In this document: positions 27,160-35,422 of the stretch, one piece after another | How positions within the stretch are numbered: position 1 is the first letter of the stretch | Layout of the letters: the number at the start of each line of letters is the position of its first letter | Program-made: the position numbers and the translations under genes | Assembly: GCF_000282035.1 (NCBI RefSeq) | Contig: NZ_AKKA01000083.1 | Coordinates: forward strand, 1-64,000 | Source: Rhizobium sp. CF122 | GTDB taxonomy: Bacteria; Pseudomonadota; Alphaproteobacteria; Rhizobiales; Rhizobiaceae | Direction of reading: 5' to 3' | DNA length: 64,000 bases | The notes under the pieces: model-generated | What the model was told of the DNA's origin: nothing | Databases searched by the model: none | The model's input: the letters and a program-made list of their open reading frames with translations, nothing else

Positions 27160-27202
27160 TGAGCCAACAGTACGTTTCAATTTAACCCTGAAAGGCTCTA
27201 AG
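27160..27202 (-). repeat. Right copy of the 43-44-nt inverted repeat
   Basis: Reverse complement of the copy at 26372-26415 except for a missing G and a few changes (…GAAACGTACTGTTGG). It covers the TAG stop codon (27198-27200) of the patatin gene. No target-site duplication is evident outside the pair. Confidence 0.85.
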
Positions 27203-28094
27203 AGGTGATGCGTGCCTCGATCTCACGATCAAGCGCGTATTTGAGTTCGTCCTTGATGCCGACCGACATGGATAGGACTGCGCGCGCCTTGAGGAAGTCC
27301 ATTACACCGATGCGCCCGACTGCGGGGCGCAGGAAGATGTGCGGCGCCTGCAGGCGCAGCTTCAGGGAAATTGCCGTCTGCATCATCAGCTGCCCGGAGC
27401 CAAAGATGCTCTCCATCCGGTTCGGAATATGGGTGCCATCGCCTTCCGGTGCGCCAACGACATCGATGCCGATGACGATGTCGGCGCGATCCATCAGGCA
27501 TTCGTAAGGAACGGGATTGCTGATGCCGCCGTCGATCATCACCCGCCCGTGCAGCCGCACCGGCATGAAGACCGCGGGGATTGCCGAGGAAGCGGCCAGC
27601 GCCGGGAACAGCGCGCCGTGGCTCGTCAACACCTCGCACTGACCGTAGTAATCGGTGGCTGTGACCGTCATCGGGATCGGCAGATCCTCGAAACGATCCG
27701 GCAAGTCGGCGGGCAGGAAGGCTTTCAGGATACGCTCGAGATTGAACTGACCGATACGCACGCCGTTGGCGACGGCATCGCGCACGGTTTGCGGGCGCAG
27801 GCCCCACAGGCGGCTGACGACCGCGGCCTTGTTGCCGACCGTCATCATGACATGCTCGCGGATGGCTTCGCCGGTCATGCCAGCCGCCATTCCCGCGCCC
27901 ATGATCGAGCCGATCGAGGAGCCGGCAATCGCAACAGGGCGAATGCCGAGCTCGTCCAGCGTTTCGATGATGTGGATGTGAGACAGGCCGCGCGCGCCGC
28001 CACCGCCGAAAGCAACCGCAACCGTTGGTGTCGAACGGCCCGAGGCGTCGCGGGGGGCAGGCAACGCCGTTTCGATCTTCTCTGCCTGCTGCAC
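27198..28094 (-). CDS. Patatin-like phospholipase
   Basis: 298 residues from a GTG at 28094 preceded by GGGG. It carries the patatin catalytic set: an oxyanion-hole GGGGARGLSHI, the nucleophile elbow AGSSIGSIMGAG (GxSxG), and the aspartate in VMIDGGISNPVP. Such proteins are lipid acyl hydrolases acting on membrane phospholipids. It has no signal peptide or transmembrane anchor, so it is probably cytosolic, unlike RssA-type proteins with anchors. It ends inside the right inverted repeat and follows rsmD on the opposite side of a 23-bp gap; both run on the minus strand. Confidence 0.88.
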   Translation of the reverse strand: MQQAEKIETALPAPRDASGRSTPTVAVAFGGGGARGLSHIHIIETLDELGIRPVAIAGSSIGSIMGAGMAAGMTGEAIREHVMMTVGNKAAVVSRLWGLRPQTVRDAVANGVRIGQFNLERILKAFLPADLPDRFEDLPIPMTVTATDYYGQCEVLTSHGALFPALAASSAIPAVFMPVRLHGRVMIDGGISNPVPYECLMDRADIVIGIDVVGAPEGDGTHIPNRMESIFGSGQLMMQTAISLKLRLQAPHIFLRPAVGRIGVMDFLKARAVLSMSVGIKDELKYALDREIEARITS

Positions 28095-28117
28095 CGCTGC
28101 CCCCGATTTCCGCAGCC

Positions 28118-28678
28118 CTATTCAGGATGATAGCGGAAGAAATGAACCTTGGTATCGCCGAATGTCCGGCTTTCCAGGAAGAGATAGGAAGGGTCGACCG
28201 AAACGGCAACATCCGCGCGTTCTTCAAGAACCGCAATCGCGCCCGGCTGCAGCCAACCGCCCTTGGCCGCGGCGGCCATGGCCTTTTCGCCAAGTCCCTT
28301 GCCGTAAGGCGGATCGGCAAACAGCATCTGGAACGGCTCGAGGTTGCCGACGCTGCCAAGATCGGTCGCATCGCGCCTCAGGATGCGCGTCCTGCCATGC
28401 AGGCCGAGCGCATCGATGTTTTCCCACAGGAGCCCCCTGCCCTCGACGCTGTTTTCGACGAACAGCGCGTGCCGACAGCCGCGGGAGACGGCCTCGAGGC
28501 CAACGGCGCCGGTACCGGCAAAAAGATCCAGGATCCGGGTGCCATCGACGCATTCCGGATAGGCATGACTCAGAATGTTGAACAGGCTTTCGCGCGTCCG
28601 GTCGGCAGTCGGCCGGATGTCGATTGACTTTGGTACGGCGAGCGGCCGTCCGCGAAACTCACCGCCGACGATCCGCAC
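28118..28678 (-). CDS. rsmD: 16S rRNA (guanine(966)-N(2))-methyltransferase
   Basis: 186 residues of the RsmD family: MRIVGGEFRGRPLAVPK at the start, RPTADRTRESLFNIL, SAM-binding LDLFAGTGAVGLEA, and the catalytic ADPPYGKG. It methylates G966 of 16S rRNA in the 30S subunit. The GTG start lies 20 bp inside the 3' end of the upstream pseudouridine synthase gene, so the two are probably translated together; both act on rRNA. Confidence 0.93.
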   Translation of the reverse strand: MRIVGGEFRGRPLAVPKSIDIRPTADRTRESLFNILSHAYPECVDGTRILDLFAGTGAVGLEAVSRGCRHALFVENSVEGRGLLWENIDALGLHGRTRILRRDATDLGSVGNLEPFQMLFADPPYGKGLGEKAMAAAAKGGWLQPGAIAVLEERADVAVSVDPSYLFLESRTFGDTKVHFFRYHPE

Positions 28679-30647
28679 CGCGCGTCATTCCCTTTCCTTT
28701 AGGTCCACCCCGCGATGGCCCGCCTGAAGGCTTGCCGCCGCCACCCGGCCTGTCACCCTTCGGCTTGCCGGAGAAAGTCTTGCCGCCGCCGAGCTTGCCG
28801 CCGAATCCCTTGCCGCGCGGCTTGTCACCAAACGGTCGGTCACCGGCCGGGCGCTCGGACCGCGCCTCGCTGGAAAAGCCCTTGGCGCGCGGACGTTCAT
28901 CCCCCTCTGCACGTGGACGGCGATCGCCGCGCGGCTTATCGCCGAACGGACGGTCTCCGCGTGCGGGACGATCCCCGAAAGAGCGGGGGCGCTCGTCGCC
29001 CTCTTCGCGCGGCTTGCGGTCGCCGCGCGGCTTTGCACCGAACGGGCGGTCACCACGTGCAGGGCGGTCGCCGGATGGCCTGTCGCTGCGCGCTGGGCGG
29101 TCACCGAAGGAGCGCGGGCGTTCATCCCCATCTTCGCGCGGCTTGCGATCACCACGGGGCCTATCGCCGAACGGGCGATCGCCTCGCGAGGGGCGATCGC
29201 CGGCTGACCTGTCGCCACGGGGTGGACGGTCGCCATAAGGTCTGTCACCACGCGCCGTGCGATCGGGACGGTCGCCACGAGGAGGACGCTCACCAAAAGG
29301 CTTGTCGCCAGAGCGCTTGCGGCCGCCTTCGTCCTTGCTCGTCACTTCGCTGGAACGGATCCATTCGCCTTCTTCATCGCGGGCGCGGTTGATCTGGACG
29401 CGCGGACCGGTGTCGTCGTGGCGGGCCGGCTGCGGCTTGGAGCGGCCGGGCTTCTCGCCGCGTCTAAGCGCAGTCTGAGCGTTCTTTTCGGCCTTGGCGG
29501 CTGCCTTTTCGCCAAGCGGGCGGGCGCCAGGCGCCATCCAGACATTGGCGTTGCGGCGGCTGCCGAGCGCCGGGCGCTTCGGACGGTCGTCGTCCTTGCG
29601 GCCGCCGTCGCGACGGTCATCGCGGCGATCGTCACGCTTGTCATCACGCTTGGTGTCGAGGCGGCTCAGCGCACGCTCGCGCTTGTCTTCAGGCTTCCAC
29701 GAGCGTTCGCGACGCTCCGGCTTCGCTTCGACCTCTTCGTCGACTGCGACGGCCGGCGTGTTGTAGATCGGCGCGTCGAAGTTGGCCTTCGCATCCTCGA
29801 TCAGGCGCGGGCCGAGCTGGTCGCGCAACGTGCGGCCGCGCACTTCGACCACATCCCGCTCCGGCAGGTCGCCAAGCTGGAAGGGGCCGTAGGAGATTCG
29901 GATCAGACGATTGACGTCAAGACCGAGCGCACCCAGCACATTCTTGATTTCGCGGTTCTTGCCTTCGCGCAGGCCCATGGTGAGCCAAACGTTCGAGCCC
30001 TGCGTGCGGTCGAGGGTCGCTTCGATCGAGCCGTAGAGGACACCATCGACGGCAATGCCGTCCTTCAGCTTGTCCAAAGCCTCCTGATCGATCTCGCCGT
30101 GGGCGCGCACGCGGTAGCGGCGCAGCCAGCCTGTCGTCGGCAATTCCAGCGCGCGGGCCAGGCCGCCATCGTTGGTCAGCAGCAGCAGGCCTTCGGTGTT
30201 GATGTCGAGGCGGCCGATCGACATGACGCGCGGCAGGTCGTCCGGCAGATTGTCGAAAACCGTGGGGCGTCCTTCCGGGTCCACGTTCGTGGTCACGAGC
30301 CCGGCGGGCTTGTGGTACAGCCACAGCCTGGTGCGCTCGATACCGCGGATCGGAACGCCGTCCACTTCGATCTTGTCTGCCAGCGTCACGTTGACGACGG
30401 GGCTGTCGAGGAGCTTGCCGTTCAGCTTCACGCGGCCGTCCATGATCATGCGCTCGATATCGCGGCGCGATGCGACGCCGGCGCGCGCCATCACTTTGGA
30501 GATGCGCTCAGCCTTGGCGTCGCCCTCGGCAACATCGCTCGCCTCGGCCTTGACGGGCACCTTTGCCGGCTTTTCGCCGGATTTCGGGCCGGCATTGCGC
30601 GCAGATGGCTTGCCGCCTGGCCGTTTTGGCTTGTCTTTGAATGTCAT
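28659..30647 (-). CDS. RluB-type 23S rRNA pseudouridine synthase with a long basic repeat tail
   Basis: 662 residues, more than twice the length of E. coli RluB. Residues 46-93 form an S4 RNA-binding domain. Residues 104-270 form the RsuA/RluB catalytic domain, with GRLDINTEGLLLLTND at 145-160 holding the catalytic aspartate (148). From about 305 on, the protein is low complexity and strongly basic (G, D, R, P, K), with near-repeats of RPFGDRP and GDERPRSFGDRPAR between 491 and 590. Such tails occur in alphaproteobacterial RluB homologues and may bind RNA. It is divergent from tadA. Confidence 0.9.
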   Translation of the reverse strand: MTFKDKPKRPGGKPSARNAGPKSGEKPAKVPVKAEASDVAEGDAKAERISKVMARAGVASRRDIERMIMDGRVKLNGKLLDSPVVNVTLADKIEVDGVPIRGIERTRLWLYHKPAGLVTTNVDPEGRPTVFDNLPDDLPRVMSIGRLDINTEGLLLLTNDGGLARALELPTTGWLRRYRVRAHGEIDQEALDKLKDGIAVDGVLYGSIEATLDRTQGSNVWLTMGLREGKNREIKNVLGALGLDVNRLIRISYGPFQLGDLPERDVVEVRGRTLRDQLGPRLIEDAKANFDAPIYNTPAVAVDEEVEAKPERRERSWKPEDKRERALSRLDTKRDDKRDDRRDDRRDGGRKDDDRPKRPALGSRRNANVWMAPGARPLGEKAAAKAEKNAQTALRRGEKPGRSKPQPARHDDTGPRVQINRARDEEGEWIRSSEVTSKDEGGRKRSGDKPFGERPPRGDRPDRTARGDRPYGDRPPRGDRSAGDRPSRGDRPFGDRPRGDRKPREDGDERPRSFGDRPARSDRPSGDRPARGDRPFGAKPRGDRKPREEGDERPRSFGDRPARGDRPFGDKPRGDRRPRAEGDERPRAKGFSSEARSERPAGDRPFGDKPRGKGFGGKLGGGKTFSGKPKGDRPGGGGKPSGGPSRGGPKGKGMTRGADRRR
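28878..29177 (-). repeat. Coding tandem-like repeats in the RluB tail
   Basis: Codes for residues 491-590: three successive copies of a unit beginning RPFG(D/A)(R/K)PRGDR and running through GDERPR. Lengths are 43, 32 and 25 residues, so the units share a core but differ by internal loss. The repeats are visible at DNA level as well, with only scattered changes. Confidence 0.75.
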
Positions 30648-30719
30648 TTGTTGTTTGCCTGCCTTTTCGGGCCTTCCTATCAGGTCGCGCCCCTGCGGTT
30701 AAGTGGAAATTGTCGGATC

Positions 30720-31175
30720 GTGAAGACAAATCAATTTATGGAGCTGGCGCTTGACCAGGCCCGCGCCGCTGGCGAACGGGGCGAAGTGCCGATCGGAGCG
30801 GTTCTGGTGCTTGACGGCCGCGTTGTCGCAGCGTCCGGCAACCGTACGCGTGAGCTCAACGACGTGACCGCGCATGCCGAAGTCGCCGTCATTCGCATGG
30901 CGTGCGAAGAGCTTGGTCAGGAACGACTCACTGGTGCCGACCTCTATGTGACGCTGGAACCGTGCACCATGTGCGCAGCCGCCATTTCCTTCGCGCGCAT
31001 TCGTAGGCTCTACTATGGCGCGGAGGACCCCAAGGGGGGCGCCGTCGACAATGGCGTGCGCTTCTACACGCAACCAACCTGCCATCACGCCCCGGACGTG
31101 TATTCCGGTTTGCAGGAGACGACATCGGCCGATATCCTGCGGACGTTCTTCGCGCAGAAACGGGATGTGCCATGA
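30720..31175 (+). CDS. tadA: tRNA-specific adenosine deaminase
   Basis: 151 residues from a GTG at 30720; an ATG at 30738 (MELALDQ) would give 145. The deaminase zinc sites are complete: NDVTAHAEVAVIRM (H and catalytic E) and LEPCTMCAAAI (two cysteines). TadA converts A34 to inosine in tRNA-Arg(ACG). A much longer open frame running from 29418 is an antisense shadow of the RluB gene and not part of the protein. The gene ends in ATGA, sharing bases with the next frame. Confidence 0.92.
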   Translation: MKTNQFMELALDQARAAGERGEVPIGAVLVLDGRVVAASGNRTRELNDVTAHAEVAVIRMACEELGQERLTGADLYVTLEPCTMCAAAISFARIRRLYYGAEDPKGGAVDNGVRFYTQPTCHHAPDVYSGLQETTSADILRTFFAQKRDVP

Positions 31176-31475
31176 CATTGCTCGCCAGCGAATTCGTCCT
31201 CATGGTCGCGGGCGTCGTCTATGCCTGTTGCAGGATCGCGCCGGACAACGGGTCGATCCCGATGCAATGGTCTCTTTCGGGAAATGTGAACCGGTCGGCG
31301 CCTCGGCTGCTCGCCTTTGCCTTCGTGCCGATACTGGCATTTGGTGGTGCTACTGCTCGCATCGAGCGCGATCTTCGCGCCGTCAGCACTTAGCCTTGCC
31401 GGCGGGATCTTCCTTGCCTGCCAGCTTCTGCACGTCTTGCTGGTTGACCGCTCGTCAAAAACAAAGCGGGGCTGA
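31172..31475 (+). pseudogene. DUF1648-like small membrane protein, frameshifted
   Basis: The frame starts with ATG overlapping the tadA stop (ATGA). The first 57 codons give a membrane helix (LLASEFVLMVAGVVYACC), then GSIPMQWSLSGNVNRSAPRLL, which resembles DUF1648, and a second helix FAFVPILAF. At 31343 an extra G in TTTGGTGGTG breaks the frame. In the next frame the sequence goes on as VVLLLASSAIF, then LAGGIFLACQLLHVLLV to a TGA at 31473, restoring a four-helix protein of about 100 residues. It may be a true pseudogene or a sequencing error; the ordinary ORF would end at 31393. Confidence 0.65.
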
Positions 31476-31485
31476 TTGCCCCGCT
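31456..31485 (-). terminator. Terminator after the lipoprotein gene
   Basis: On the minus strand AGCGGGGC and GCCCCGCT form a stem with a five-base loop, followed by TTTGTTTTT. It lies 8 bp after the stop of the gene at 31493-32122 and also covers the stop of the convergent frameshifted gene. Confidence 0.75.
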
Positions 31486-31492
31486 CGAAACT

Positions 31493-32122
31493 CTACTGAA
31501 GGAGGTTCCACCACTGCTTGCCGGTCCCGGCGATCGCAGCTTCCTTCTTCTTCTTCTTCGCCTTCTTCAGTTCCGGTTCGCCTAGATCGTCGAGCTTTGC
31601 CGGATCGTCGACCTGACGATACTCGGTCGGCGGGTCCGAGATGTAGCGGCGCTGATCGATATAGGCGCCCTTCTGGATGGCGCGGGCTTCGCGATAGGCC
31701 TTGCTCTGCGCTTCAGTCGTCTGCCGGCCACCTTCGATCTGATTGTTTGCGAGCGGCGAGCGGTAGCTCGAGTTGTCGCTGTTTTCGTCAGCTTCTTTAA
31801 CCAGACGCGCGCGCGTTTCCTCCGGGGATTCGATCCACTGCGGATTTTCCTTGCTGGCGATGCTCTGCTGCGGCTCGACAAGGGTTTCCTTGGCTGCCGC
31901 GGACGGCAGAACGAGGCCGGGGCGCGCACTGTACTTGACGCCCTTGTTCTTCGGTCCGTCGCCAGTCAGGGAAACGGACTGACCAAGGTCGTCAGTCAAC
32001 TGCTCCATTGCGGTCTTGTCCGTTCCGTAGCGCGGGCTCCCCATGCAGCCGGTGATCATCGAGCCGCCTGCCACAGCAACAGTCAGGCAGACGCCCACAC
32101 GGAACCAACGTGTTGATAACAT
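31493..32122 (-). CDS. Predicted lipoprotein of unknown function
   Basis: 209 residues from the ATG at 32122 (MLSTRWFRVGVCLTVAV); an ATG six codons upstream is also possible. The signal sequence ends in a lipobox-like ITGC. The mature part is hydrophilic, with no recognised domain: QTTEAQSKAYREARAIQKG in the middle and a lysine cluster (KKAKKKKKEAA) before a hydrophobic end. It follows ileS by about 130 bp on the same strand. No function can be named. Confidence 0.75.
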   Translation of the reverse strand: MLSTRWFRVGVCLTVAVAGGSMITGCMGSPRYGTDKTAMEQLTDDLGQSVSLTGDGPKNKGVKYSARPGLVLPSAAAKETLVEPQQSIASKENPQWIESPEETRARLVKEADENSDNSSYRSPLANNQIEGGRQTTEAQSKAYREARAIQKGAYIDQRRYISDPPTEYRQVDDPAKLDDLGEPELKKAKKKKKEAAIAGTGKQWWNLLQ

Positions 32123-32253
32123 GAAAACCCTTCCAGCCATGCCGGTGCAATCATCGCCCTACCGGAACCGTCCCCCTGACGCAAAAATCCGGCCATTTTC
32201 AGGCAGCTTTTACCGGATGAACCGCGATTAGGCAATTCACCCGGCAATATTCT

Positions 32254-35160
32254 TCAGTTTTGCACCGCTAGTTCGCGCAATGCAGCCGCATCGCGGGCCG
32301 AGACATCGGGATACTCAGGGTCGGAGCCGACATCCGTCGTGATCCGCCAGGAGCGCGCGCATTTGGTGCCTTCGGCCAGTTTGGGCTCGACGCTGACACC
32401 TGACACCTCGGGCAGACGGAAGGCATCGGCCGGGCCCTCGGCACCGTCGATGACGATGCCAGAGGTGATGCAGATCTCTTCGAAGTCCTGGCCCTCCAGC
32501 GCCTTCAGAAGCTCCGCATCGGCGACATGGACGACGGGGGCTGCCTCCAGTGAGGAACCAATACGCTTGTCCTTGCGCTCAATTTCCAGGGCGCCCGTGA
32601 CAACGGTGCGAACGGCGCGGATCTTCTTCCACTTCTCGGCAAGAGCGTCGTTCTTCCATTCCGCCGGAATGGCCGGGAACTGCTCGAGGTGAACCGAGAC
32701 AGCCGACGGATTGCGCGACAGCCAGGCCTCTTCCGCCGTGAAGGGCAACATCGGCGCCAGCCATGTCACCACGCATTCAAAGATATTGCGGATGACATGA
32801 AGGGCCGAACGACGGCGCGGGCTCGACGGCGCATCGCAGTAGAGCGTGTCCTTGCGAACGTCGAAGTAGAAGGCCGAGAGCTCGACGTTGGCAAAGTCGA
32901 TCAGTGCACGAGCGATCTTCTTGAAGTCGAAGGCGTCGTAGCTTTCGCGGACGAGCTGATCGAGCTCGGCCAGGCGATGCAGCATCAGTTGCTCGAGTTC
33001 CGGCAGGTCGGCAAGCGCGATGACTTCGCCCTTGTCATGCGCCAGCGTGCCGAGCATCCAACGGATGGTGTTGCGCAGCTTGCGGTAGGCATCGATGTTC
33101 GTCTGGATGATCGTCTTGCCGACACGCAGATCCTCGGCATAGTCGGACGTCATCACCCAAAGGCGCAGGATATCGGCACCCGCGTCCTTCATGATTTCCT
33201 GCGGCGATGTCACGTTGCCTTTCGACTTCGACATCTTCTCGCCTTTCTCGTCCATGGTGAAACCATGGGTGAGAACAGCATCATAGGGCGCCCGGCCACG
33301 TGTTGCGGCGGATTCCAGCAGCGACGAATGGAACCAGCCGCGGTGCTGGTCGGACCCTTCGAGGTAAAGGTCGCCCGGCCATTTCAGATCCGGGCGGTCT
33401 TCGAGCGTGAAGGTGTGTGTCGAGCCCGAGTCGAACCAGACATCGAGGATGTCCATGACCTGCGTCCAGGGCTCGTTTGCCTTCTCGCCCAGGAAGCGCT
33501 CACGCGCGCCATCCGCGAACCAGGCATCGGCGCCTTCCTTCTCGAAGGCTTCCAAGATGCGGGTGTCTACCGCATCGTCCTGCAGGATTTCGCCCTGCTC
33601 ATCGACGAAGACGCAGATCGGCACACCCCAAGCGCGCTGACGCGAAAGCACCCAGTCCGGACGCTGCTCGATCATGGCGCGCAGACGGTTCTGGCCAGCA
33701 GCAGGCACGAAGCGGGTCTCATCGATCGCGCTTAGCGCACGGGAACGCAACGTCGTTCCGTCGCCGAGCTCCTTGTCCATGTAGACAAACCACTGCGGCG
33801 TGTTGCGGAAGATGACCGGCTTTTTCGACCGCCACGAATGCGGATAAGAGTGCTTCAGGCGACCGCGTGCGAACAGCGCGTGACGTCCGATCAATGCCTT
33901 GATGACACGCTCGTTGGCATCGCCCTTCTTGCCGCTGTCGTCGATGACGCGCGCCGCACCCCCTTCCGCGTCCGGGCCGAAGCCGGGTGCGTCGACCGTA
34001 AAGAAGCCGGCGTCGTCGACCGGGAACGGGATCGTAGAGGAGACGCCACGCGCTTCGAGCTCGCGAACGTGATCCATCCAGACGTCGAAGTCCTCGCGGC
34101 CGTGGCTCGGAGATGTGTGGACGAAGCCGGTGCCGGTCTCGTCGGTGACGTGATCGCCATCAAGGAGCGGCACCTGGAAATGGTAGCCGCCGCCCAAGCC
34201 GTGCAGCGGGTGGGCGCAGGTGATGGCAGCAAATTCCGCGGCTTCCACGTCGCGAACGTGCCTGAAGGTCACCTTTGCCTTGGCGGCCGATTCCTCGGCA
34301 AGACGCTTGGCGAAGATCAGTCGTTCGCCGGGTTGCGGTCCGAAGTCATTCTCCGCCGTCTCGACCTCGTAGAGGCCATAGCCGTAGCGCGAGGAATAGG
34401 CGATGGCGCGATTGCCCGGGATCGTCCACGGCGTCGTCGTCCAGATCACCACGAAGGCGCCCTTGAGTTCGCTGGGGCCTTCGGCAACCGGGAACTTCAC
34501 CCAGATCATGTCGCTTTCGACATCCGCGTACTCGACCTCAGCCTCCGCGAGCGCTGTGCGCTCGACGACCGACCACATGATCGGCTTGGATCCGCGATAG
34601 AGCTGGCCGGATTTGGCGATCTTCAGCAGTTCGCCGGCGATACGCGATTCCGCGTGGAAGTTCATTGTCGTGTAGGGATTGTCAAAGTCGCCCTCGATGC
34701 CGAGGCGCTTGAACTCTTCCGACTGCACCTTGATCCAGCCGGCCGCGAAGTCACGGCATTCCTGGCGGAATTCGTTGACCGGAACCTCGTCCTTGTTCTT
34801 GCCCTTCTCGCGGTACTTCTCCTCGATCTTCCACTCGATCGGAAGGCCGTGGCAGTCCCAGCCGGGAACGTAGTTGGCGTCGTAGCCGCGCATCTGGAAC
34901 GAGCGGTTGATGACGTCCTTGAGGATCTTGTTCAGCGCGTGGCCGATATGGATGTTGCCGTTGGCATAGGGAGGGCCGTCGTGGAGCACGAACTTCTTGC
35001 GGCCGGCGGCGGACGCCCGAAGCTTCCTGTAGAGGCCCATCTGCTGCCAGCGGGCAACGGTTTCCGGCTCCTTCTGCGGCAGGCCGGCGCGCATCGGGAA
35101 GTCCGTTTCCGGCAGATAGAGGGTCTTCGAGTAGTCGACTTTTTCGGCTGTATCGGTCAT
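32254..35160 (-). CDS. ileS: Isoleucine--tRNA ligase
   Basis: 968 residues from the ATG at 35160. The HIGH motif is at residues 71-74 (ANGNIHIGHALNK) and the KMSKS loop appears as GEKMSKSKGNV. The editing (CP1) domain includes VIWTTTPWTIPGNRAIAY. The C-terminal zinc-finger region reads GTKCARSWRIT with only one of the four usual cysteines, so the tail no longer binds zinc as in E. coli; many alphaproteobacterial IleS proteins have this change. It runs on the same strand as ribF and the downstream lipoprotein. Confidence 0.97.
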   Translation of the reverse strand: MTDTAEKVDYSKTLYLPETDFPMRAGLPQKEPETVARWQQMGLYRKLRASAAGRKKFVLHDGPPYANGNIHIGHALNKILKDVINRSFQMRGYDANYVPGWDCHGLPIEWKIEEKYREKGKNKDEVPVNEFRQECRDFAAGWIKVQSEEFKRLGIEGDFDNPYTTMNFHAESRIAGELLKIAKSGQLYRGSKPIMWSVVERTALAEAEVEYADVESDMIWVKFPVAEGPSELKGAFVVIWTTTPWTIPGNRAIAYSSRYGYGLYEVETAENDFGPQPGERLIFAKRLAEESAAKAKVTFRHVRDVEAAEFAAITCAHPLHGLGGGYHFQVPLLDGDHVTDETGTGFVHTSPSHGREDFDVWMDHVRELEARGVSSTIPFPVDDAGFFTVDAPGFGPDAEGGAARVIDDSGKKGDANERVIKALIGRHALFARGRLKHSYPHSWRSKKPVIFRNTPQWFVYMDKELGDGTTLRSRALSAIDETRFVPAAGQNRLRAMIEQRPDWVLSRQRAWGVPICVFVDEQGEILQDDAVDTRILEAFEKEGADAWFADGARERFLGEKANEPWTQVMDILDVWFDSGSTHTFTLEDRPDLKWPGDLYLEGSDQHRGWFHSSLLESAATRGRAPYDAVLTHGFTMDEKGEKMSKSKGNVTSPQEIMKDAGADILRLWVMTSDYAEDLRVGKTIIQTNIDAYRKLRNTIRWMLGTLAHDKGEVIALADLPELEQLMLHRLAELDQLVRESYDAFDFKKIARALIDFANVELSAFYFDVRKDTLYCDAPSSPRRRSALHVIRNIFECVVTWLAPMLPFTAEEAWLSRNPSAVSVHLEQFPAIPAEWKNDALAEKWKKIRAVRTVVTGALEIERKDKRIGSSLEAAPVVHVADAELLKALEGQDFEEICITSGIVIDGAEGPADAFRLPEVSGVSVEPKLAEGTKCARSWRITTDVGSDPEYPDVSARDAAALRELAVQN

Positions 35161-35422
35161 GTCTAGCAATCGTCTCTAGGCGCCACGGGAGCGGGCGCAA
35201 CGGGCTTGAAATTGGTGACGGAGGCGCTCGTCGTCCAAGCGCCGAAAACCCGGACCTTCCGGCCGCTTAGCGCGCGCGGAAGGCCGGGCCGATAATTCGT
35301 ATCGTGATCGCCAGCCGGAACTTGTTCATCGCGCCGGTTCATAGGCGCTTTTGCCGGGAAAAGGAAGAGGGATTCCATGACGTCGAGGGCGCCCAAGCGC
35401 GCGGAAGTGCCGATACCCCGAA

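Noticed and set aside
26372..27202. Insertion sequence with terminal inverted repeats
   Set aside because: No transposase frame and no target-site duplication; kept only as a split repeat with a passenger gene.
28850..29300. Repeat block that could suggest a CRISPR array
   Set aside because: Repeats are in frame, of unequal length and encode a basic G/D/R/P tail; no regular repeat-spacer pattern and no cas genes.
29418..31175. 585-codon plus-strand frame
   Set aside because: Only the last part (from 30720) is tadA; the rest is antisense to the RluB repeat tail, where GC-rich coding sequence keeps the opposite frame open.
33838..35166. 442-codon plus-strand frame across ileS
   Set aside because: Antisense shadow of an unambiguous isoleucyl-tRNA synthetase.
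35163..35396. 77-codon minus-strand frame between ribF and ileS
   Set aside because: No conserved pattern or clear ribosome site; better read as the ileS leader.
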